Positions 21,577 to 31,448 are shown, counted from the stretch's first letter. The stretch is 64,000 nucleotides of DNA from Kalaharituber pfeilii (GCA_015179045.1 WHUZ01000010.1:310001-374000); one strand, 5' to 3'. A program made the numbers and translations. The notes: generated from the letters alone by a model not told the origin.

Positions 21577-22353
21577 TTAGTAGATAATCTTGAGGATGAG
21601 ATCCACCACCCATGGGGAAACAATTCCCAAAACCTTACCAGCTGCCCAGCTGCCAATGATGCTCTTAAGGACCTTCTTCAAAGCACCCTTGATCTTGTTC
21701 TTGAGCCAGTTCTTATGTGCTTTGGTGATCTTGCTGAGAGTCTTGGCCTTGCTCTTCAAGTACTTGGTGATGGACTTCCGCAGGCCACCACCAAGAGCAT
21801 TCCAGACCTTCTTGGCCAGGGATGTCTTGCTGATCTTCTTGAGGAGAATCTTGACAAGCTTGTCAACAATCCCACGTCTCTCAATGTAGTCACGGCGTTC
21901 AAGTGCTGCATCGTCATCATCATCATCCTCTTCCGGGAGGTTGGCAAGGCTGCGAAGAAATTCCTCATCCTCAGGGTCTGCAAGCTTCACAACATCGCTC
22001 TCATCCTCTGGGATCTCTGGGATGTCTTTATCATCGCTCTCACGGCGCTCAAGTGCTGCATCATCGTCATTGTCATCATCATCATCATCATCCGGGAGAT
22101 TGAGAAGGCTGCGGAGGAACTCTTCTTCCTCAGGATCAGCAAGCTTCACAGCATCGTTCTCATCCTCTGGAATTTCAGGGACGTCTTTATCATCGTCCTC
22201 GATTGGGGCCACAGCCGGAGCAGGCTCGCGTTTGGCGAGAGTCGAGTCTGCAGCCTGAATATCGCGGGCATTGATCTCGACTGCCGGGATGACCAGAGCG
22301 TTGACGGCAATGACTGACAAGGAAACAGCGAGGAAGGCAGCAGCGTACTTCAT
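21577..22353 (-). CDS. Secreted Kex2-processed cationic peptide precursor, copy 4 (258 aa)
   Basis: The start MKYAAAFLAVSLSVIAVNAL is chosen by alignment to the paralogs; 18 upstream in-frame codons are not conserved. KR is at 41-42. Like copy 1 it has two acidic repeats, the first ending in a run of aspartates and LERR, the second in LERRDYIERR. The mature region is 161-258, again exactly 98 residues, starting GIVDKLVKILLKKISK. The HPW-less end reads IVSPWVVDLILKIIY. Aspartate-codon (GAT/GAC) runs suggest the acidic repeat can expand and contract by slippage while the mature length stays fixed. Function as a membrane-active secreted peptide is inference. Confidence 0.85.
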   Translation of the reverse strand: MKYAAAFLAVSLSVIAVNALVIPAVEINARDIQAADSTLAKREPAPAVAPIEDDDKDVPEIPEDENDAVKLADPEEEEFLRSLLNLPDDDDDDDNDDDAALERRESDDKDIPEIPEDESDVVKLADPEDEEFLRSLANLPEEDDDDDDAALERRDYIERRGIVDKLVKILLKKISKTSLAKKVWNALGGGLRKSITKYLKSKAKTLSKITKAHKNWLKNKIKGALKKVLKSIIGSWAAGKVLGIVSPWVVDLILKIIY

Positions 22354-22510
22354 TTTGAATATGTTATTGGATTCGAAGTTGGGACTCGGCGGAGCGATTG
22401 GGTCCAATATTCAAAAGAAGTTTTGAGAAAAGAAGGAAGATGTGACGGGTGATTGTTTGTTGGGTGGGTGGTGAGGAAAGAAGGAATGGGTTAATGAGGG
22501 AATTTGAGAT

Positions 22511-22519
22511 CTCTTTATA
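22511..22519 (-). promoter_or_regulatory. TATA box of secreted-peptide gene 4
   Basis: TATAAAGAG on the minus strand about 158 nt upstream of the start codon, in the conserved upstream region. Confidence 0.55.
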
Positions 22520-22674
22520 GAGGATCGAAGGCCACTTATTGCGCGATTATGATATTCACGAACAAACATTGTAGCAGTATTCTGTATCTAATCAAAACCA
22601 TAGCATTTCGGTGAAGTCCAGGACGGCTGCTCAGACGGGGTGTCCGGTGTAACTGGAAATTGAGCCGGTCTCGC

Positions 22675-22735
22675 TGCCCTGCCATGGCGAACAGCTACAA
22701 GCGGGGTCACGTGAAATAAAAAAAAAAAAAAAAAA
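22675..22735 (+). mobile_element. LINE family-2 3'-terminal micro-insertion
   Basis: TGCCCTGCCATGGCGAACAG through GCGGGGTCACGTGAAAT and an A tail, flanked by GAGCCGGTCTCGC at 22662-22674 and 22736-22748. It lies in the upstream flank of secreted-peptide gene 4. Confidence 0.92.
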
Positions 22736-22959
22736 GAGCCGGTCTCGCATGTCGCGCATCTCCGTGAGGTTGCGAGGCGGAAATAATGCCGCGAGGCTCA
22801 TTTTCTGACAACGGTTACAATAAACATGGGTTGACGCCATTTGAGGACCGGTTGACTAGCCCATGGGCCATGAGATCTTGTTTGCATCGCTCGCTCTGAG
22901 TTGGATAATGTAAAATTAAATTGAACCTAGGCGCTGCCGCCCGGCTACCCAAGCCTAGG

Positions 22960-23232
22960 GTGCTATCCCTGCTTGCCGCTCCTACGGGCATGCCGAGCGA
23001 CTACGGTTAAGCCGTGGAGAACTCCGAGACTCACGTCCATTCGCGCCCATCGCCCAAGCGCGGCAGCATTAACAGCTACTCGCGTACTCGCGTTCTTCTC
23101 CAACTGCAAGTTTCGAACTGGCGTTGGAGGCCCTTTGTAGACCATATAAAGACAGTTCAATGGCCTTATCCCTGGTATAACTGTGTACGGTGTTACGTGA
23201 CCCCCCCCCCCCAAAAAAAAAAAAAAAAAAAG
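22960..23232 (+). mobile_element. Probable degenerate LINE family-2 3' end
   Basis: TGTTACGTGACC, a C run and an A run resemble the family-2 terminus. The preceding sequence is unrecognised and no duplication was found. Confidence 0.4.
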
Positions 23233-23982
23233 GGCTTTAGAGCTCGGTATCGGGGACAAGTATGTGCATGAGGCAGGAAATGTAGAGTACTACAGATCTC
23301 GGATCCGATACAGGGGAGAATGTTCAGTGCCCTGCATATACATGCGGCGTCTTATTATGTGTCATGTTTACATCTTCTTCGGTCATTTCCGAACTGCAAG
23401 GGGCAACGGAGATAACCGCGTTAACCTTAATTCGAATGTTAACGCCTACCGTACCCGTGGTTCAGGATACATGCACATGAGGGGTGGGGAATGCATGTAG
23501 ATCGGCGGATAGCGCTGCCGTGCTGGGCAATTCCACTGTAGAGGACCGCCATGATTAACCTGGTGGCCGTTGAATTATTCCGATAGGGCAATTAATCCGC
23601 TATAACATAGCATATATTCCAATAGTAATATTGACGAATCGCTCGAATTGCTGTATGGTTTGATGTATTCGATCGACGAATGTGGCTCAGGATCGCAGTG
23701 GGTTCGGTAGTGGCAAGAGACAGCGGAAGTCTCAAATTGTCTTGGCATCAATATTTCCCACAGTTCCCTGTGGACCACACACAATTTCTCCAGTAGGCAT
23801 TAGCGACATCTGTCATCGCAGAATATATAGCAGACTGGGCTGAGTATGCCAAGAATATTTGACAAGCACGCTCTGAAATACACGGTTCGTAAAGTCAATG
23901 TTATGCGCAGAAATATAGCAAGATAAGTACTAGTACCCTTGCATAATAGTAGGATAGCAGCAGTAAACTCCCGTTCCCGGTA

Positions 23983-24110
23983 TAAGTGTTCTGGTCCCTT
24001 TGGAAATTCAGTCCGCTCCGGAGTGGGCCGGCCCCTTCGGGAGGTCGGTCGTGCGGGAATCAGTATTTTTAGAGCTTGGGAATCTCGGCGTAATGAGCGT
24101 AATGATATTG

Positions 24111-24142
<32 letters not shown>

Positions 24143-24510
24143 AGATCGGGAATTAAACGTACTTTCTGGCAGGCTTCAACATTTGTTGAAAATCAACTAT
24201 GTACTTTTTTTTTTTCGGCATAAGTAACGGTATACAAGAAAGAACAAATAGAAATATATTAAAATCTACAGATAATTATTTCGTCTTACATATTTTCAAG
24301 CTCTGTTACTGAATGCTCACGAGACGATTAAATCGAAACATTTCGACGGGCATGTGGATGACAAGTGATAAAGCATTTCTGGGAATTTTGGATACATGGG
24401 CATCTCTGGGTCCACGACTTAATGTGAAAGATTTTTCATATACCCGAGTGCCCGGTCCTCTCTCCACTCCGGAGCAGCCTGAGTTTCCGACAGGACCAGA
24501 ACATAAGCAT
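23983..24510. repeat. Inverted repeat pair, possible MITE
   Basis: GTGTTCTGGTCCCTTTGGAA with GCTCCGGAGTGG on the left reappears inverted at 24445-24505 (CCACTCCGGAGC, GTTTCCGACAGGACCAGAAC). A LINE-type A tail has inserted between the arms. Ends and target duplication are not defined. Confidence 0.45.
24085..24139 (+). mobile_element. Short LINE family-1 tail
   Basis: GCGTAATGATATTG plus a run of about 26 A matches the last nucleotides of the family-1 terminus; most of the hairpin is absent. Confidence 0.55.
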
Positions 24511-25011
24511 ATGTTCCATAAAAGCATATTACCTCCGCCACAAGGTAGAGTTATAACGGAATTTTTCTGTATAGGAAGGAACCAGCTCGCCAGAAAAGAT
24601 TTCAATTTTAACTAGTTAAGTAATTACTGAAGAAGGTTTCCTCCAAGCCACGAAATTAGCGCCTATATTACCATCCAACCAATCATGATTGTCAAACCTA
24701 GGAAGCCTGCCTCTGAGAAATTAGTAGATCGCAAAAGAGTAAAAGAAAGCCAACAGCCATTACGAAAACCAGATCCCAGATTCTATGTATATCTAGACCA
24801 ACATGCTATTGCCTTTGTTTAATCGAGTACAACCAAATGAAAAAATCGTAGGATTACGAAATCGAGAATAGGAAATCCGGAGTTAATTACGGACTATATG
24901 GTTGTCTATATCCCAAAACCGCCCTTTCCGATTATACATTTGTGCCTTCGAAGGTGGACCAGGTACATATGTATTGTTCATTGTCCCTACCTTGTCATAG
25001 TCTAGCATTGT

Positions 25012-25059
25012 AAAGTCAGTATTATTTCAAAACTCGTGTTTGGATTGATTACACCTTAC
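25012..25059 (-). other. Predicted 3'-UTR intron position of secreted-peptide pseudogene 5
   Basis: Minus-strand GTAAGGTGTAATC donor, ATACTGACTTT branch-like motif and AATGCTAG acceptor are kept even in this pseudogene copy. Confidence 0.5.
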
Positions 25060-25154
25060 CACATGTAATGTTATATCGCATTTGGTAGATAATTCGAAGG
25101 ATAACATCCACCACCCATGGTGCAACAATTTCCAGCACCTTACATACCAGCTGC

Positions 25155-26527
25155 TAGTGAGCGGCACGAGCCGAGCCAGCCCACGCGAGCTTGAGACAGC
25201 CAAGATTACGCTAGTGTTTCTCTTTTTTTTTTTTTTTTTTTTTTATATCATTACTCGCATGCCGCAGTGTTTCTCTTGACAGCTCGCTAAAATGCTTAGC
25301 CAGCGCAGGGTTTCATAAACTGTAAATACCTAACATAGTAATAAATTAGAGACTCAGAGCTCATTCCGACCTGCCAACAACTTCTATAAATATCAAAAGT
25401 GGTTCAATTATATAGACCTATATCAAAGTCTTTTATGTTTAATATCTCTCAAGGCCTTTAGAAGGTAAGTTGCATATTGAAAGAGTATATATTAGGCCTC
25501 TCTATTCTCTCTATCCTCTTGAAATTCTTTTCTCTTTACTACTACCCAATATCAAGACTTCAAGACTCATACTATGCTTCGAGACCCTTAATCCTCATAC
25601 TACACTTCAAGATTCTTGTTCCTTATACTATATTAGCAATTTATCAATATGACAACCAATTCTATATCAATTTATAATGCCTTTCTTGCCAGCCTAGCTG
25701 GCCAATATTCTTTAGTTAAAGATCAGCATACTGTTTTGAACTCTTATCATCATAGTTACCTGTATGAAAGATGTATGATTTTGTGGTGAAAAATATCAGA
25801 TAATGAGCATGAAATTTTATATGTGTGTATTGTTTCAAGACTTGGCACGTCAAAAGCTGTACAACAACCACATCCATGTTACTTCACTATTTTCAGAAGT
25901 TACATGCATCAGTTCCACTTTTGCGTCAGCTAGTAAATGCCACAGAATTAAAGCAACGAAGACCATTTGAGATGATGGTTCCAACAAAGCGAGCTAAACC
26001 AGAGGGCTTTTCCGAAACACGTATTGTGAACTCCTTTGCCGCTTTCTTATCTCAACGAATTCACCAATCAAACTAGCAGAAAAGGCATCATTTCTAGAGC
26101 TCCTCCACCCCAAAGTTCGAGCCGGGATGTCGCCAAATCTAGACCGCATGGCATGAGAGTATTTAGCAATACCTGCCTCCTCTGTCCCCTCCGAACAGAT
26201 ATTCTTGCAGGTAAGTATTTCAACATAATACTATCTCTAGCTAAGCTGACAATTTCCTACAGGCAGGCGAAGTTCTCAACATACGCCGAAACAGAATGGA
26301 AGGTGAGACTATGAGCGCTATCATGTGCTACTGAATTTAACAGATAGCAGTGATAAGGATGAAGCTGTAGAATAGTTTAGATTAGTTATTAATATCATGT
26401 AATCAAGGCTCGCTGGCTCGAGCCTACCTTCTATTTGACGAGCTCGGCTTGAGCCGAGCTCACTAACTCACGAGCTGGCTCGAGCTCACCCTCCAGCTCG
26501 GCTCGAGCTAGCTCGTGCCGCTCACTA
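25155..26527. mobile_element. hAT-type element with 8-bp target-site duplication
   Basis: The ends are TAGTGAGCGGCACGAGC and its inverted match GCTCGTGCCGCTCACTA, flanked by CCAGCTGC at 25147-25154 and 26528-26535. An 8-bp duplication and a TAGTG end fit hAT. The inside is AT-rich; a short plus-strand frame at 25825-26076 (HYFQKLHASVPLLRQL...) could be a transposase remnant but lacks the usual hAT motifs. Related copies lie at 43646-44036, 50427-51970 and 54416-54992. Confidence 0.85.
25225..25265 (-). mobile_element. LINE micro-insertion truncated within the hairpin
   Basis: T run plus ATATCATTACTCGCATGCCGC only, flanked by AGTGTTTCTCTT at 25213-25224 and 25266-25277. About half the terminal hairpin is present. 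Confidence 0.9.
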
Positions 26528-26779
26528 CCAGCTGCCCAGCCACCAATGATGCTCTTAAGGACCTTCTTCAAAGCACCCTTGATCTTGTTCTTGAGCCAAT
26601 TCCTGTGTGCTTTGGTGATCTTGCTGAGAGTCTTTGCTTTGCTCTTCAGGTACTTAGTGATCGACTTGCGCAGACCACCACCGAGTGCATTCCAGACTTT
26701 GAGAAAATCAAGAACACACATACCTAAGGGGGACACTAACCCACCGAAACCCCCTACCTCTAGCGGTTCTTCCCACCAT

Positions 26780-27620
26780 CCCAGCAGATACTGAAAAGGA
26801 GGAATGGGAAAGAGCAATCGCCGATGCCGAGGATGAAGGATGGAACAGCTTCTACACAGACGGTAGCCGAATAGACAGCACCACCGGAGCAGGGTCATAC
26901 CACAACAAAAAACGACCCTCCAGATACCTCGGCACCTCAGCACGGTGAACGACGCAGAGTTGATAGCCATGAGCGACGCACTGTCAAGCCAAACAGGCGA
27001 GTTACTTATCATCGCCGACTCTAAGGTAGCTATAAGCAAGCTCCAGAAGATAGCCAACGGAGAACCTACACACGAGGGCTAATGACGCTGTTAACAGGGG
27101 TTGAGCGGCTCAAGGGACTGATAGGAAACACAGACGAAGAACACGGCACGGAAACACTGAGACACAGAGGTCACAGATCTGGCATTCGCTAAGGTTGTTC
27201 TAGTTACAAAAAAATGGAGCGGAAGGGCCTCTCAAAAAGTCCCCCTCAGAACACAAACTAATTTCATGAGAGCGTCATATGCAAACGGGAATCAGTGTTT
27301 GTACCCATGCCGTTTGCAGTTTGCTCCATGCATACCATTTCAAGTATTCCTCCGTTTACTCTATGCACCTACCCTCCTGCAACAGGGCGCATCACAACTG
27401 GTTAGAGAGAGATGGGAGTCGAGAGCAGAGCGAGGCGACCTAGACGTAGCCGTGATGTGTGTAAAAGGACACAAGGGAGTCACAGGCAACACAGAAGCAG
27501 ACAGGGCGGCAAAACTCGGGGCATTTCTACAATATCAAGACGAAGTCGTCACGGAGGCGGGAATGAGACAGCAATCAAGGTCACACAGAGCCAACGAAAG
27601 AAACAGACCAATGAATCCAA
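26780..27620 (+). pseudogene. LINE ORF2 RNase H fragment, frameshifted and interrupted
   Basis: The plus strand reads WNSFYTDGSRIDSTTGAGSY, then after a frameshift NDAELIAMSDAL and LLIIADSKVAISKLQK. After the insertion at 27081-27386 it continues VRERWESRAERGDLDVAVMC and VKGHKGVTGNTEADRAAKLG. The RNase H catalytic residues are recognisable but not in one frame. Confidence 0.8.
27081..27386. mobile_element. About 300-bp insertion in the LINE RNase H, type unknown
   Basis: The RNase H reading is interrupted between EPTHEG and the sequence coding for SQLVRERWE. The insert begins near TGACGCTGTTAACAGGGG and ends near CCTCCTGCAACA, so a small solo LTR is possible. Only a weak GGGC repeat at the edges was seen. 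Confidence 0.4.
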
Positions 27621-28160
27621 CAGGCCAGGCCGGCCGACCAGGCCGTGATCTGCATTGGACTGAAACCGCCTGGACCGGCCTGATCCACATGAATCAGGCC
27701 AACCAGGCCAGTCCAGGCCAATCTGGCCGGTTCGGGCCATTCAGGCCGGTTCAGGCCAATTAAACGAATCACTCCACAGCTATCCAGCTGAATTGAGGCC
27801 AGCATTTACCAGATTGTTTGAGTATTTAGATGAGTAGAATCTCCCGTATGTCTAGAATTTTAAACAGCAGCGGTCTACGACTTTTGTCAAGTATGTATCA
27901 CACTTTGTATTCAAGTATATATACTAAGAAATATTTTAGAAATGATCGACCTTCCAGATAATACAACAGACTGGACTCAATTCTTCGATGATGATACCTG
28001 ATGCGCAACTGTCAATTACTGATAGTGGAAATATCCAGGACTATTAAAATCTAATTCACCTGGGTTAAATTCCAAAATCGCTTAAATTTACGTAAATGGC
28101 CTGGTCGGCCTGGACTGGCCTGAATGGCCTGGACTGGCCTGGTTGGCCTGGCCAGCTCTA
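27618..28160. mobile_element. GGCC-rich terminal repeat element, related to the hAT at 41609
   Basis: Both ends are dense in CAGGCC/GGCCTG units (for example GGACTGAAACCGCCTGGACC at the left and TGGCCTGGACTGGCCTGAAT at the right), inverted to each other. The same pattern, including TGAAACCGCCTGG, forms the ends of the element at 41609-42862. The CAGTGTT tips of that element are not seen here. Confidence 0.55.
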
Positions 28161-28162
28161 CG

Positions 28163-28338
28163 GAAAGTCTCTGTACCAAGTTGCCGTTTCGAAATCAGAC
28201 ATCTTGGGCACAGCAGCAAAGAAGGATGACGATACCAAAGGCGAGACTAAGGCAAAAAGTAAGAAGGATGCTGCTGGAGCTGCAGCAGGGGCGGCAGCGG
28301 CAGCACAACCGCCAAAGGGGGGGGTGTTCTCGTTTTAA
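28163..28338 (+). pseudogene. C-terminal fragment of an unrecognised protein
   Basis: The frame reads LYQVAVSKSDILGTAAKKDD then a Lys/Ala-rich tail (KSKKDAAGAAAGAAAAAQPP) and KGGVFSF before TAA. It sits between transposon pieces with no upstream exon in sight, so it looks like a carried-in gene end. Family not recognised. Confidence 0.35.
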
Positions 28339-28344
28339 GGGGAT

Positions 28345-28573
28345 GAGAGGGGGAGGAGGACCCACTGAAGAAGCTGGTAGAGATGCTTGGGTAGTGAGGA
28401 GACCCGTTTCGTTAATGTTACCTTCATCTATTCTTTCTCGCTTTATTTATTTATCTTCATTTATGTACTTAAGACATCGCCATAGCCCGTAGGGCGGCCA
28501 GCGATTAATGATATTAAAAAATAAATAAATAAATAAATAAATAAAATAAAATAAAATAAAATAAAATAAAAAG
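28345..28573 (+). mobile_element. LINE family-1 3' end with degenerate A-rich microsatellite tail
   Basis: A GGACCCACTGAAGAAGC piece like the ORF2 end at 34535-34560 is followed by 3' UTR, ACATCGCCATAGCCCGTAGG with an ATCGC/GCGAT stem, and a tail of (AAATA)n/(AAAAT)n repeats. Confidence 0.7.
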
Positions 28574-28721
28574 TTCCTAAACTTTTCCTTTGACGGTTTA
28601 TCGAGTATCGCTTTGACTGCATTTGCTTGTTTAACTATTTCCTTTCCCTTTGACGGTTGATCGAGTATCGCTTTTACTGCCTTTGTTTAATTATCTCCTT
28701 TAAACTCATGCAACTAAACCT

Positions 28722-28761
28722 CGCCATAGCCCAAAGGACTGCATGCGAGTAATGATATAAG

Positions 28762-28794
<33 letters not shown>
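28722..28794 (+). mobile_element. LINE family-1 terminus and poly(A) at the edge of pseudogene copy 5
   Basis: CCTCGCCATAGCCCAAAGGA...GCGAGTAATGATATAAG and about 35 A end exactly where the secreted-peptide sequence resumes with ATTCCAGACCTTCTTGG. Confidence 0.85.
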
Positions 28795-28797
<3 letters not shown>

Positions 28798-29075
28798 CCA
28801 GACCTTCTTGGCAAGGGATGCCTCGCTGATCTTCTTGAGGAGGATCTTGACAAGCTTGTCAACAATCCCACGTCTCTCAATATAGTCACGGCGCTCAAGA
28901 GCATCATAATTATCATCATCATCCTCTTCTGGGAGATTGGCAAGGCTGCGGAGGAACTCCACATCCTCAGGGTCGGCAAGCTTCACACCATCGCTCTCAT
29001 CCTCTGGGACCTCGGGAACATCTTCATCGTCATCCTCAACTGGGCCCACAGAAGTTTCAGGGGATTCAGGGGCGC

Positions 29076-29453
29076 ATACATTTTAGCACTCGATACTGCT
29101 CGATATCACTAAGGTCACTACAAATGTATTCAGAATTCATCCTACAAATACCAAGATTTTCTATTCAGTTGAGTATTTTGAAATTTTACCTGACATAAAG
29201 CCCTTGCTAAATACTCTACCCGAGTTACATATTATCTTCACACCCTATAAGTATGCAACTTCAAAGTACATCATCCCCCCACTATAGCTATCATGCTATC
29301 TATAACCGAAACATTTCCATCTCCCCATTAATATCAATGATGACAAGTGCGAGCCTGCGATACCCTAATCATGCCCCTCCGGGAAAAGACAATCCTCTTG
29401 CTGGAGTGAGTAACTATGTTCGGACGATGTAGGAGTACCATTATTCCACCTTT
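29076..29453. other. Intergenic, nothing recognised
   Basis: No conserved ORF or repeat end visible. Confidence 0.5.
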
Positions 29454-30631
29454 TCACCTCACTCTGGCCAACTCATCCCCAATCTTTCTACTACTAACAG
29501 ATATCTTTTCCATGAAGCTCTCAGTAGCAGCTGATGTTTGCCGATGTTTTCTCAGGTAAAGGTCCCCCCCATGCAACCCTCCAGCATGTTTAAATGAATT
29601 AGTCACATTACTTGGTCTCATGCCGGTGGGTCTCTGGCTCAAAGTTTCCTTTTTAATCGCAGATACTGACTTGAAAGAATTGCGTTTTTCTTGCTTGAGC
29701 TCCAAATAGAGCTCCATATCCGCTAGAGCCTATTTCCTTGCATTCTTGATTTCTTCTGCTAGTTGTTCTACCTCTTGTTTTTTAGCTCTCTCCCACATGC
29801 CAATTAGATCACTACGATGCAAGCAAGCTCTTCACTCACTTAGAACATAGCATGCACAACCCAGGAGCCCTAGCATGGCAATTCTAATTGCCTCCTCAGT
29901 AACGAAATTCACAAGCTCCATCCTTTCAAGCTTCCCCTTGACTAAGCACATAGTTTCCTCGTCAAAATCTTCATCGATAGCCTCTTGTTCCAAGATCTCT
30001 TCCATAGTATCAAATTCCATTCCTAACTCCATTGGAGCAGACAAGCTAGCCACTTCTTGATTAGGAAGACCCTTTCTCCACTCGTCTTCTCCCTCATCTT
30101 CAAATGACTCCCTAGCTTCTTCCACCACATGGCCTACTATCAAGCTCCGATCTCCCATTAACTCAGAGGATACAAGGTCTTCTTCTGTGTCCTCCGCTGG
30201 TTTCACGCTAACCTGTCTCGACTCATGCACACCCTCTTTCTTTACCTGAACCCCTTCCACGCTGGCATTAACTCTCTTATGCATAGCATGATGCTCTTCT
30301 CCACCTTCCTTCACAGTTTGCATCACATCTCTCGCCTTAGTTTCTTTGGCTGATTCATTCTTAGAATCCATATCGGAGCTTTTAGCACCCCGTCTATCAC
30401 AATCTGCTTTCTCTTGGCTTTTTCATCTTCCCCTCTGCCTTCCTTCTGTTGATCTATATTTGTGTTTTCCTCGGCTTGTACCTGAACATTCTTCTTTTGC
30501 TCTTCATACTCTCTGAGGGTCCCTTCCGAAGCCTCTAATTCAACCACTTCCAGCTTAGTATTTGTAAACTCATACCCCAAACAAGCCATTAAAGCTATCC
30601 AAATCTCAGAATCATAGGCATCGTCATACAT
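29454..30631 (-). pseudogene. Frameshifted coding remnant, unknown product
   Basis: Three minus-strand frames follow each other: 30631-30323 (SEIWIALMACLGYEF...), 30371-29832 (glutamate-rich, EILEQEAIDEDFDEETMCL...) and 29717-29454 (MELYLELKQEKRNSFKSV...). They overlap or abut, with a frameshift near 30350 and a stop near 29832. Read together they would be a roughly 390-residue acidic, helical protein. Neither conserved domain nor transposon ends were recognised; a retroelement ORF1 or a lost host gene are both possible. Confidence 0.4.
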
Positions 30632-30639
30632 GTTTGGCT

Positions 30640-31039
30640 CGGCACCCCATTCATTAGCAGTTTGTGGCCCATCCTATGGTTTGATCAATGCTGGCCATCC
30701 TTTGAGATCTGCCTAATTGCTTTGATGGAATTCCTTTGTACGCACTGAGACAGTGATAGCGGCTTGAACCACTCCACTCAGAGCGAGGTATCTGATATAC
30801 CTAGCAACCAGTAAAATTGTACTATGTCTTATTGCTTGGACAGAATCCCGTTGAGAGCTCGCGGTATGTATATTCTTGATTGTGGTATCCAAATACTTTG
30901 TCGCACAACACCAAATGACCATGATTTCTGCATGCGTAAATTAGAAATATTTGGCAATCATATCAAGGACTCAGCTCACTGAGAGCTTTTGATCTATGTA
31001 ATTTTCACTGGAGGGGACGTTGTGGTTGTGGACTCGTTT
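30640..31039. other. Unassigned sequence
   Basis: No gene supported. The block 30958-31050 (GAGCTTTTGATCTATGTA..., GACGTTGTGGTTGTGG) resembles 46095-46165 and may be LINE-related. Confidence 0.4.
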
Positions 31040-31290
31040 CCAAGTGCTCCAAGAGGCCAGCAAGCGCATCCTGCGTTATCCTTCTATTTGCTACACTCAT
31101 CTTGTGCCCCACAGGACCCCGGTGATACGCTGGGCTATCGTGTATTGCTACTTTTCCAGTTTTCCAGTTTGTCTAGCTTGGGTTCCGGTGTTGCACCCCT
31201 CACGTAGTCCATCCATGCCCAGCACCCCCAGGTGGCGGCTGTTCTGGCGATGCGTGTGTGTCGTTGCCTCTTTTTTGCTGGCTCAAGGTG
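31040..31290 (-). pseudogene. LINE ORF2 fragment (region after the RT domain)
   Basis: The minus strand reads RTAATWGCWAWMDYVRGATP then LEK.QYTIAQRITGVLWGTR, matching NVATYGCWAWQSYAKGDP and LEKWQYTVARDITGAPWGTR in the intact copy at 39544-40716. Stops are present. Confidence 0.75.
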
Positions 31291-31353
31291 TCCTAATCTC
31301 GCTACCACCCCTCACGCGGCTTTGGCCAGGTTTAGCGTTGTATGGGCCAGCAA

Positions 31354-31437
31354 GAGCTGCCCTCTCAAAGGTCAAGCACCAAGCGTTGTCCTAAGTTACA
31401 CCCTCATATTTGCTACATCATGGTAGAAACCGTAACA
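31354..31437 (-). repeat. LTR fragment related to the solo LTR at 47090
   Basis: The reverse complement starts TGTTACGG and shares GATGTAGC.AA, GAGGGTGTAACTTAGGACAA and CGCTTG with 47090-47180. Confidence 0.7.
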
Positions 31438-31448
31438 CTGACGGCCTG

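Larger units (their letters stand above)
26700..28794 (+). mobile_element. LINE family-1 insertion with nested elements
   Basis: The block carries plus-strand ORF2 RNase H fragments (26780-27080 and 27387-27620) and ends with a family-1 terminus and about 35 A at 28722-28794. A 12-bp duplication with one mismatch (ATTCCAGAC.TT) at its edges shows that it entered secreted-peptide copy 5. A 300-bp insert (27081-27386), a GGCC-rich element (27618-28160) and another LINE tail (28477-28573) lie within it. Confidence 0.7.
25077..29075 (-). pseudogene. Secreted cationic peptide precursor, copy 5, split by two transposon insertions
   Basis: Three pieces belong to one former gene: 28795-29075 (acidic repeat, LERRDYIERR and the start of the mature part), 26528-26699 (middle of the mature part), and 25077-25154 (C-terminal end, with the stop codon altered to CCA). 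The first two were parted by the LINE-containing block 26700-28794, as shown by ATTCCAGACTTT/ATTCCAGACCTT at the two edges. The last two were parted by the hAT element 25155-26527, with an exact CCAGCTGC duplication. The signal peptide and linker upstream of about 29075 are missing. The copy cannot make the peptide. Read separately, the pieces look like two or three gene fragments, but the junction duplications show a single origin. Confidence 0.85.

Noticed and set aside
21517..22317. 266-aa frame antisense to secreted-peptide gene 4
   Set aside because: Same shadow effect; the sense frame has signal peptide, Kex2 sites and paralogs.
7039..22353. Secreted family as dikaritin-like ribosomal peptide (RiPP) precursors
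   Set aside because: Signal peptide and repeated dibasic sites fit, but the repeats are acidic spacers rather than short identical cores, and no UstY (DUF3328), oxidase or other tailoring gene is nearby.
26431..27057. 208-aa minus-strand frame joining peptide sequence with unrelated flanks
   Set aside because: It runs across a hAT end, the peptide pseudogene fragment and antisense LINE sequence. It is an accident of insertion, not a fusion protein.
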